This document shows positions 45,558-57,500 of a stretch of DNA of 64,000 nt, piece after piece. The stretch comes from Strongylocentrotus droebachiensis (Eukaryota; Echinodermata; Echinoidea; Camarodonta; Strongylocentrotidae), in assembly GCA_035222895.1 (NCBI GenBank), contig JAVYIG010002385.1:1-64000 (forward strand). The letters run 5' to 3'. Position 1 is the first letter of the stretch. Each line of letters opens with the position of its first letter. Position numbers and translations under genes: made by a program. The notes below the pieces were generated by a model. It was not told where the DNA came from, searched no databases, and saw only the letters and a list, made by a program, of their open reading frames with translations.

Positions 45558-48500
45558 GTGAGTTATAATAAGCCTCGCAAAATGCCCGCCTCTTAAGCTT
45601 TCAGACGTGTTAAGTGGAGGAATTACCACTTGAGTCGATAACAATAATGAAAGATGTCTGGATAAACAGACTAAGAAAATACACAGGACCCTTGGAATTT
45701 GGAGAGGGAGAGAGAGAGAGAGAGAGGGGGAGGGGAGGGGCTATGCCGAACGCACCTTTTGTATCATTTCACTCCCCCCCCCCCCAGTCCAGAAGTCTGC
45801 AGGTCCGCCCCTATACAGCCATTATTATGACCTAGGTACTTGTGTGAATTCTCACTATTATACCCGTTTCTTATTTGTCATGCGTTTAATATTAACAAGT
45901 TTTTTTTTAATAGTTTTACTGTAATTTCAGCCATAGGACTGCGAGAGAAAGTAATCGTTTTTAAGTCATATAATTTATGTTCGCATGTTATTTTAGTTAA
46001 TTATATGTTGAATGTACATCTATGCATTCCCCCCCCCCCCCCTTCTCATTTCTCTAATGTATCTCATTCTAATTCTACTAGATCGATGGCGCATAATAAA
46101 TGCTGTATTATTACTATTATTATTAATATAACAGATATTGACTGGTATATAGGGTGAGTTATATTAAACAAAACAAAAACCTTGGGAAAATATACATATA
46201 CTCCCTTATGTGTATGAATGCAAATCTTGATTTTGCAGCCGGCTTGAAAAAGGTACTCTCTTTAAAAGCGGGAGTAAACAAGAAATTACAAACAGAAACA
46301 ACTCGGTTATCGAATCATTGACACGGCAGTGAACAATATGTCAAAGCAGGGAGGTGAGAGATGATATTATATCAGATTTCAGACCTATATTAAAGGTAAA
46401 GACCAGTTATGGTCATGCGATTGCATTGTGAAAGAAACGTTGTGGAATCGATCAGAAAAGGTTGATCATCTAGCATCTAGCATCTGCAAGGTTCTGGAAT
46501 CATCAAAATGATAAGAAATTTGGCCCATTCTTCGTAAAGTTACAAGCACTATACACAAAAAGTTCTATATGGGACTACCCTATATCTCTCACAGTCCATG
46601 AGAGAAACAAATTTACCAAATATATGAATAAGTAGGCGGTTTCCCAGCAAATTTTTTATCATCATGTATTAGTCAAAACATATTCTTTCACATGATTGGT
46701 AATAAGAGCTTCCATTTCATTTTTGCAATGACGAACCTTCGTCATTGCCTTGTTTTCGTTCACATTCTGCCCCATTAATATTCTCCTCCTTATAATTATA
46801 TTCCTCGTCAGAAAATCGCATTCGTTTTACACATGGCGCTTGTGATTCCTAGTTAGGTGCTTTCCTCATGTCCTTTTCATTTCAAATTTCATAGGCATAG
46901 TCTCTAGCATCTCATCAAGGTCACCTACTTTTTCGATTTTCGAAATCACTCATGCATAACCGTCCAGGCGCCATTTTGTCCGTTTCTGGTCCATTTTAAG
47001 GCCTTTCTATCTTCCTTCCTATCTCCACTATCCTAGATCCTACACATTTCTAACAAATTTCTCTAGATAGTCTAAGAGATGTTCTTTCATCTGCGACGTA
47101 TAACCTGACCTTCAAAATGCCATCTTCGTACTCAAAATTCAAATCTGAAACTGACTGCGTCAAAAATCTCTCAAATTCTTAAAAAATGGACCCCTAAAAA
47201 AATATAAAACTGCCATAACTTTCTCATATAAATTCCGTTTTGTGTTTAAATCTCACATTATCCTTATCTCATAATTGCACATAGCCATGCCAAATTTCAT
47301 GCTCCAATGACTATGCAAAACATAAATAGCGCCCTCTAAAGTTCTGGGAATTGGCTTTCTCTCTGTGGCCGTATCTCCATAATGGCTTGGCAAACCCGTA
47401 CCCTTTTTTGGATTTAGATACTTGAAGATATGCCCTTTCCAGCCATATACAAAATTATATACCCTATAACTGACCAAATATGAGAAAATTGCCCTCCAAA
47501 TTCGCCATTTTCAAGAAAATTGAGAAATAACTTCAACTTGCTCTAAACCGGCGATCTTTATACCTACATCAATGAAACTTGGCAGACACATGTATCCATA
47601 TACGTGACAACTGTCTGCTAAGGTTGGTAAATTGTAATGCCCTATTCGCCAAGTTATCGCCAAAAATGATGAATTTACTATGCTTTACGTATTAGCGCGT
47701 TTGATGAGTGCAGTACGTTTTGCGCAGATGACAATGGTGTCAAACTGACCGCACTGAAGTGCCCTTTCGAATGATACCAAGTATGGTATATGTTCACGCA
47801 CAAAATTGTGAGTAAATCACATTTGAACAAGTACGAATTCCGCCGAGTTTCCATGACGTCATTTGTTAAGACTGTTATTCGGTTGTGTTAGTATGGGCGG
47901 CCGTTCGTGCCAAAGCACGCGTCGTAACATGTTCATCATGCACCAAGTCATATTGGTTTTGCACGCAGTGCTTGCGAGCCCTTTCTAGATCCCTTCCTCT
48001 ACTCCAATTCCCTTCAAAATTCGTAGGCGTAGTCTCTAGCATTCCTTCAAGGTCACTAAATTCTTCGTTCTCCGGAAACCCTCATGCGTGACTGTCCAGG
48101 CACCAATTTTTCCGTTTCGGGCCGTTTTGGTGACCTTTCTTTCGCCCTAACTATCTCCACTATCACAGAAGCTACAGACTTCTTTCATATTGCTCTGGAT
48201 AGTCCGAGAGTAGCTCCTTCGTTTGACACGTAGAAACATGGCGTCATTGCACGCACATCGTTGTGACACGATTGCATTTCTAGTTTGAAATTGGGGTCGT
48301 TTCCAATACTGGTCTTTACCTTTAAAAGCTGTGCCCCAGGGGAGTATGATGTCGCCCTTGTTATTCTCTGTATTTATCAATGATGTATGTAATATATCGA
48401 ATTTGGTTGTCTATTCAAATTTTGTTTATCTGCCGACGATACTGCAATATTTTGTCGTGTCTATCGGTTTCACTAGTTTTGAAAGAGCTAGAGTTGGCAA

Positions 48501-51500
48501 TGAATAAAGTCATATACTATGGATTTAGAAAATATATTAACTGTAACTCTAAAGAAAACAAAAATGCAATGCTTGCTATTTGAGACTCGTTCAAAGGAGA
48601 AGAACAAAAACCTACAAATTTAAGTAATTTAAAAGTGCAAAAATCTTGAACAAGTTCATGAATTTTAGTACTTGTCTTTTGCTTACGTTGTAATATTGTC
48701 ACATTAATGCAAGAATTATTAGTTTTATTATTCATGATAATATCCGTATTTTTATATATTTTTGATTTGCTTGTATTGTCACATATTGTAAAAAATAATT
48801 TTAGGAGTTATGGTATATTGTTGATGTATATCTTAGTTTTGTTTAGTTTCGTATCATTTATATTTATTTATATTTTTTTTGTTTACATCAATCAAATAAG
48901 AAACCATATAGAGTACGTGTGGCATTAGACTTTCCATATGGAAACGTTGTATAATCCGCTCAATCTGACTGGCGTGCATAGACAAAATAATATGCATTTT
49001 TGCATGAAAAAGTGAAGTTTTCACAAAAAAAGTGCTTTTCTTTGCAGAATTGGAATGCCCGGGATTCACCTAAGTAACCTTTCAAAAAATATTATATCAA
49101 AAAAATAATATGCACGGCGTGTGCACTCGAGCGTATCTCCCATCACGTTCAAACCATAAGTCGATCTGTGCATTGTGAATGGGGATGAGCGTTCTACGTA
49201 TGTTACAGTTTTGTGCCCGTGACCTCTGCACTCGATACTATGTGTTGTGGTCAACTTCTTTTACGAGACGAATCCATAGGCTGATATGCTTGATACAATT
49301 GAAATAGAGAGGCTATCAGTTCCTATTAAAATGTGATAGAATATGATCGTACCCGATCAAGTGGTTTTCTCTTACAAACTATTATTATCCACGGTAGAAC
49401 GTAAGAATATTGTAACAAATCAGGGCTTTGGTATTGGGAGGTTAAGCATTTTTTTGTTGTGAGTGCATATGCGCATGCGCTACATCAATGGCGCATCGTG
49501 TCGATATAGGTACTGCCAACTGAAGGAAAATAATAATTTACATATTTTAGTCATGTTGGGGGGAATAATCATGTTTCATTTGGGCATATTATTTGTGTGA
49601 AAGTTATCTGATCAAGAATTAATAAGGGGTTGTACCGAAGTTTATATTAGATAATTTAATGAATAGCAGAAGTGTTGTATTGTTTTACTAACTAGGACAT
49701 AATTGCCTTATTATACGTGTATGTATAGGTAAGATGTTTTACTGCATTTGATCCGATACAGGACAGCCTCACCGAGGCTAATTTTAAAGTGACTTGTTAA
49801 CATTGTTGAAGGTTGATGAAAAAAATTGCTTAATTTTTCTTAATAGCAGAAGTGTTGTATTGTTTTAGTAACTAGGACATAATTGCCTTATTATACGTGT
49901 ATGTATAGGGAAGATGTTTTACTGCATTTGATCCGATACAGGACAGCCTCACCGAGGCTAATTTTAAAGTGACTTGTTAACATTGTTGAAGGTTGATGAA
50001 AAAAATTGCTTAATTTTTGTATAAAATGTTACTTACTATATTCCCTTTACTAACCCACAGCCATGCAAAAAATCCTGAAAAATTCTCATACCACGAAGAT
50101 TTCTATGGTTTTCTTTGAAGGCGTCGATGTACGACACCCTCTAACAGTGATTAACAGTAAATTCTCCCAACCATTTTTGAATTTTCCCAACCGTTTTTCC
50201 ATGAAAAAAAAGACATAAAACAGGCTATAAAAAATCTGTCAACAATTTAATGTCTGGAATGGAATGTAGAGCCATTTTATTGCTTTGTGAGATTTCCATT
50301 CATCTAAAATGTAATTAAATTGTAATAATATAGTTGGGAGAATGAAGGAATCGATCAGGTCAGTTTTTCCCGGTTTGTACCATGAATAATGGTCCATTTT
50401 CACTCAAATTTTCAGATTATCTTTAATTGTACATCTAGCATTAAAATCACAACCTTAGCACCACTATCTCTCATCTGAACAATGTTCTTGCAGTCTGCAC
50501 TTGTGTTGAGTTCACCCTAACTGTTGTTTAGGTAATCATTAAAGGTTTTCGACATGTAACTCGAGATTCTGGTCTGATTTCTTTAAAGCAGTGAAATTAG
50601 ACATTAGTTTCCTAAAAAAGGGTGAAAATCAGTGACTGTTGGGTGTTTATACGAAGCATGGATGATTGATTGGTTGATGCTGTGCACAAGAAGCTTGCAA
50701 TGGACGGATGATTGAGTGTCGATACGCCCTGTGATACCTGTGAGCAGTAAATGATAACTCCAGCCATCGGTCATATATTAATGACCAAACGGACGGAGAG
50801 CGCTTGGGCAGGCACGGGGATCCTGACAAATATTCCGTGTCAGCCAAGGTGGCGAACCGTGTCCGTCACAATATAAAATACATTGCAAGTCATACAGGCG
50901 TACTGCACAAAGCTATAAAATGGAAACTAACTCTGAAGAAGAAAAAAATACATGTACATTAATTACGTCTGGGCTGAGCCGACGGTGTGTGTGTGTGTAT
51001 TGGGTTTTTACAGACGCGTATAAATCAAATATGATTTTTTTTTAACGTTTGGGGACCGACCTTTAAACGTCACCATCCGAAAGACGTGACTCAGTTTCGA
51101 ACCTGCGTCCTTGGCTGAATCAGTTTGTAACTTACATTTTCTGGCTTTAATAGCTCCAGGTCAATAAAAAATGGACCAGTATGCCCCGGTTATACTTTCC
51201 TAATAATGTTAAACATTTCAGGGGCAGATCCAAGATTTTCCAAATGGGAGGGGGGGGGGCGTCGAATGTACGAAGCCTTTACGGAGTGGGGTCCGGGGCC
51301 CGCTCAAAGATCCGGAAAATGTTGAATCCTTAAGATGCTCTATGTACATTTTTGAAAGCTTAAACTGAACATTGACATACGTGTATATGAATATTTCTTA
51401 GCTTTTTTTCTGCATTTCTCCGAAAATTCGATCAAAATGACAAGTTCAGATATGGAGAAGTTTGAACAACTATTTTTCAAAGGGAGGGGGGGGGGGAGGG

Positions 51501-54500
51501 GGCAATGTACCAATCAGCCAAATGGTATAAAGGCAAGATGTAGCGCCATGCTATAAGCATGCCCGATTTCCCTGCTATAATTTATGATCCTGCCGCTTTT
51601 TAATTTTACTCTTAAGTATGACAGACCTAAACAAATAGTATTGTCTTATTCTCTTGGTGGGAGGCTGTTCCATCTATTGCACATGCGTCGGGCAAAGGGG
51701 GAAGCCTCCATTCCATTTGCATTTTTCCAGCAATACAAAATTGAATGCTTGTTTTGTGTAAATGCCATGGGAGTATTTGTAATGCAAAAAACAGTGGAAT
51801 TTGTGTGTGTGAAGAACTGTATTAAAGAGTGGATGAAGACACTAACAATTGTCCTATTCTCTTTTCTTCTACTCTCTATCTAGGGCCAAATGACGAAGTT
51901 CCTTCGGCACCCATCGTCTGTCCGAACGGTAAGTGACAATGCTGAATATGAGAAGGATCAATGGTTACTATGCAATCCGATTATTTGCTTATTATTATTA
52001 ACATTTTTGTCTTTGTTTTTAATCTGATTACCAGTTAGGCCCTAAAGGAAACCAAGCTTATTTTGATTGAAGAAACAACACTCGATCGTTGATATCGTAC
52101 TATCATGATTGTGTGAACATTATAAACTAACAACGACCTGAATGATTTAATGCATAACGGTGGTATTATATTTAGATTTATATATATATATTATGCTCGC
52201 TATTATGCTTGCGCGATTATTTTTTTCCTCGAGAACCTGGAGAAATGCGATCAAAGCCGGAAGCTCGTGCAATACACGTGAAGTACGGCTTCATCGTTTG
52301 TTCTGTTTCATTCCAATAATTATATTCCTATAAAGTCATAATATACAGTATTATACTATAAAATATAAAAACAGAGATGAGACTCCCCCCCCCCCCCCCC
52401 CCACCCCTCCCTATCCCGCCTCGCACTAACAATACGAGGTAACAGTGTCGTGACTTAGGTGTCGTTCTTTCCGCTGGTAAACTGGCTCATTTCAGGTAGT
52501 TTAATTCAGTTCCAGAGATAGACCATAAAGGCAATTCAAGCTCAAAGTTATAAATCCTTTTTCTTCACTTTTGTTTTTGTTTGTTAAACCTCTTTTCAAC
52601 ATCATCAACATTTGTGTCAATGTTTTTTGTTTTGTTTTTTTTGCCTTTCACGCATACAAAGGCTTTTATTGCTTATGAGTGATAATTTGTACATTTCTTT
52701 TCACTTTGCAGATGCTGACACTTGCTTTTCATTCTCTTTTTCAATCGAACGATGCCAGACGAATTCAACCTTTTCTCCTAGATTTTACTGCAATTGTGAT
52801 TCCGACTGCAATCATTTTGATGACTGTTGCTATGGTCATAGGAGTGAGAACGCGTCTTTGCGAACACTGGAGGCGAAATTCTTCCCAGATAGGCAATACT
52901 GGAGTTGTACCTCGTTCACGATCGGTATTGAATGGAAAACGGCTTGCATCCGTGACGTACTTGTGGTGAGCAGATGTCCATCTTCAGCTAGGACAGACCC
53001 TGGCTTGGTACAGAGATGTGAGCACCCGCTGGTGAATGACACTGTCTTCTTTGACTCCCAGGAGATCTTCTACCGCAACAGGTATTGCGCTCTTTGCCAC
53101 AGCGTGAACTCATCGGAACTCACCCCTTACATCATTTTCACACCTTGTTTGGACAACAGACAAACTGAGAGCAATCTTTGTGGACAACGGCCATTTTTAG
53201 TCAATGAAAGTGCCCCTCCACCTTTCCGCTGGTGTGTCCATGACAGTGCCATCATATCGCATTGTGATTCACAAACAGGAGCAGGCGCGCCGTGTTTGAA
53301 AGAAACGGAGAGAGTGATAATCAACGGTACTATTTACAAGAACATTGACTGTGCAGAATGCAACGGAGTCTCTGTTGCTAACAGTTCCAGTCTTATTAGC
53401 AACTGTGAATTTAATTCTAATGGCCTAAGTATTCCGATCAATATTCCTTATAACCAGCCAGCCTTCGAAATTACCTATTTCTACCCTCAGCTGCAATGCA
53501 TGAATGGTCTTCAATTGTCTGGTACTGAATGCGTTCCAGAGGCCGGCTCCTGGCCTGATTGCAGGAACAGAAACATCATCTTGGGTGTCATCACCAACGG
53601 ATCTCTGCAGTGCTTCGATGGTTTCGAAATCCTGAAGATTCGGGCGTACAACAACTATCCCAATACCACTATCTATGAACTGAAGGAAGAGGAATATGAC
53701 GGAAGTAAAGTAAGCTTCATGGTGTTTCCAGCAAACATCGTACCGCAAAAGACCCAACTGGAAGGCTTCACCAAAAGCAAACTGGGAGAGACTTGGGGCA
53801 ACTGTTGCCGGGACAACAACATCATCATTTATGAAGTGTGTGACATTGAATATGAATTATCCACTGGCAACAATGCCAATCTGACTCGGATAACCGACGA
53901 TCTCGACTTGTTTGAACCTGTGCTCATCAATGGAACAACGTACATCATGTACAATCACACCACCTTTGTGACGCCATTGTACTGGAAAAATAACACTTAT
54001 TACAGACGTTTCTCAAGGGAGTGGAAATTCTCCATAGAACAGTCCTTTTCGCTTCACGGACAGATCGTTGACATCAACACTTGCGCCTTCATCGTTGTTG
54101 GAAGCTCTCTCATTACCGAAAACGAGCGGAATAATGTTACATACTTGGTAGGTTAATACAAAATTTTGTTTTAAATTTCACTATTGATGACAAACTATCG
54201 ATATCTTATTTAAAAATGTTTGCATGATAAACCAGTGTCATATAGAACTCAAATTAAATATGATATTAAACGTCAAAGGATTGTAACCCTCGCGAAATAT
54301 TGAAACAAAACTGTTGATCTTGTAAGTTAATCACCTTCAACAATTTATCACCTTGATAAAAACAATTTACATTACGCTGTATTTTCGTCATACATGTACA
54401 TTCAAATATTTTGTCACTCTCAGATATACCAGGACATCCCATTCCCTCCAGAGAGCTACATTCGTTACCTGAATGGCTCTGTCCGTCTCTGCTGGACTGG

Positions 54501-57500
54501 ACCCGATCCTCCAGAACCTGTCAGCATGTTCCAGTACTCCAAAGGGCAGAATATACTGAACCTCATACTCGTTGTACTGTCCTCCATCTGTCTCTTGGCG
54601 ACGTTGCTCACGTACTGTATCTTCAAGCCTCTAAGGAACCTCCAAGGCCTATCCATCATGAGCTTTGTTTCGGCTCTTCTTGTTGCGCAGGTCAGTGCAT
54701 GATAGGTGTCCTATATCGCCTTAACATTCCAGATAGGATTTTTTTAATAGTACCTGCCCCTCAAAGCAAGATCCCACCAAACGCCCATCATTCACGAAAC
54801 CCCAAGAATTTCCCACGTTCCCTTTGTAGTTCTAGTTTAGCGCCACTTCCATTTATGCAGAAAGTTGTTCGTCCAAAACCGAGCGTTGACGTACAACTTT
54901 GCAATAATTTGTTATACATTATTTTCCAAAGGTGATGCTCCAGTTCATCGCTCCTAACATGATATCTTTGCCAACCGTGTGTACGATAGTAGCTACCATC
55001 ACTCATTATTTCCTCCTCGCTGTCTTCACATGGACGAACATCTTGGCGTGGGATCTTGTTCGTCACTTCGCATCCTCATCTTTCCTACCAAAGAGACATG
55101 GTGAGACGAGACGTCTGATCGCCTACCTCATCGTCGGCTGGTGTCTTCCTCTTATCATCGTCGTCCCCTGTCTGATTGTACAAGCTCAGAACCCTTCGAT
55201 GTTTCGCTACGGCAAGATCGGGACATCGTGTTGGATCTACCAAGCCAGGGCTATCGTGCTGGTTTTCTTGGTACCTGTCGCCGTCAGTTTCCTCATCAGC
55301 ATCGTTCTCTTTTCGTTAACTGCCTACGGTGTTCACAAGAGCAAGCGTGATTCTAGTGTTCTCCACGAAGGTGCTCATGAGCGACGGAAGGAGCTCTTCC
55401 ACGAACTGGTAGTCCACTTTAAGGTTTGTTCATAGTCTACGAGCCAGTATTATACAAATGATGCAGGGCACTGAGGGCATTAGTAAGAATTTGGACTGTT
55501 TTGAAGTTACCGAGTGTGGGTAATTTTACTAATGCCCGAACAAATGATGTGTATTATTTGTTTTATAAGATTATGTTTTATTTGTTTTACAACATGATTT
55601 TACAAATGACCGGTCATTAGAAGTGGATTATGACCGGTCATCATCCAAATTACGCGTTAGGCAAAATAAATGCCTGGTCACGTGTACGCTTTCAACCAAT
55701 CATTTTATTAGGATCCACGTCATCATCTTATAATATGTTATTATTATTATTATTATTATTTATTCGGCAAAGGAAAACATTACATATCAGTGTACACAAT
55801 ACAAAATAAGACATAGTTATCAACCATTGGAACGCCAGGGACAGAAAAAGTTAACTAAATTACTGTGGCATAAAGCCTCCTGTCCCAATTCCAATGGATG
55901 ATTTACATAAAACAGAAATAAGAAGTTTAGCCTTGGGTTACCTTCAAAGTTGAAAAGTAATTAGGGCCTATTAAACAATTATAAGTGATGTAATTAAATG
56001 CAAGATACGGTATCATTATTTCAGATACATTATATAATATTAATCAATTACAAACAAATATATAGGCCAATTAACATTTGACACATTGAATAAGTGTAGG
56101 AGATGTTGCTGTATAGGGCAACATATTAAACTATACTATAGAAAATGAAAGGAAACTAAAAGAGACAAAGGGGGAGAGAGAGAGAGAGAGAGCAAAGAGA
56201 GAGGGAAAAGTAAAGCAAACAGAAAGGAGAGAAGTACATATTTACCAGTGATACATTTTCTTGAAATCAAAATTACAGTGTATATTTAGGCCTGTACCAT
56301 AACAGGATTCGACATGACCACACAATCCCAATATATATATATCCCATTCAAGGTTACAAATATTCATAACACTGACCTATACCAAAAGATAAAATTCCAA
56401 TGAAATATATATAACCCATTAAAGATACAGGTTACAAATATCTATAATACTGACCTATACCCATGATACCGGAAGAACAGTTCCATAACAAAAGAACATC
56501 GTTATTTTGCAATTATAAACACGTGCGTGTTAACAATATAATAAGCGGGGGAAATATTAAGGAGGAAAAGAAGCAAGAAGAGGCGGAAGCAGTAGAATTT
56601 AGTATTCAGTTTAATATAAAACCACGCTGGCGGAGGTGACACCCAAGCGCAGCAAGCCAGGTCGACAAGGAAGTCTCGACCACCCCCGTGCGCAAGGACT
56701 CGGGGAGTTCGTCCCAGTAACGAGGAAATGCGTTAATTGCAGAGCCGTGCATCCGTTGAGTCCGCGCCCGGAGATGAACGAACCTCACCTCATCAGTTCG
56801 ACGAGCATTCACCAATATGGCACGCCCGACAGTGCCGCATTCAATAACACGGAACAAAGACTTAACAACATAAGAGATCAAGCAATATTTTCGGCGGGAT
56901 TCAAGGGATTGCCAATTCAGAAGTTGGAGCCTATTCTCGTAAGACATTTGTTGGCGCCTTTGCCTAAGGGCAACTCTAGTAGCTCGACGTTGTATCGTTT
57001 CAATTTTATTCGAAAGTAATTTTGTGTGTAAATGCCAAACTGGTTGTCCATATTCAAGTATGGGTATAACAAGAGACTTAAAAATAGAAAAGATGGTGTG
57101 AGGAGCCAGTGACCTGGTGACTGATAAAACAAAGCCCAACATACGATTTGCTTTGCGGGTGATATATTCTACGTGGTTATGCCATGTTAGTTTATTGTTC
57201 AGCATTATGCCGAGATATCTGAACTCTGTTACTGATTGAAGTAGGGTATTGTTAAGAGTATAATTTGGGATACCGGGCTGTCTGGAACACGTGATGCGCA
57301 TTGTATTAACACATTGCTTAAATGAATATACATGAATACCTATCACCAATGAGTATGAACTTCATTTTATGCAGCTGATTTTACTTAAAACTTGAAAGAA
57401 ACAAAAACACTTTCATCCAAAACATTTCTACATTGCAAAGAAAGAATGGCATAATGTCCGAGTGCAAAATACAAACATGAAATTGCATAAGGTTCACGCA

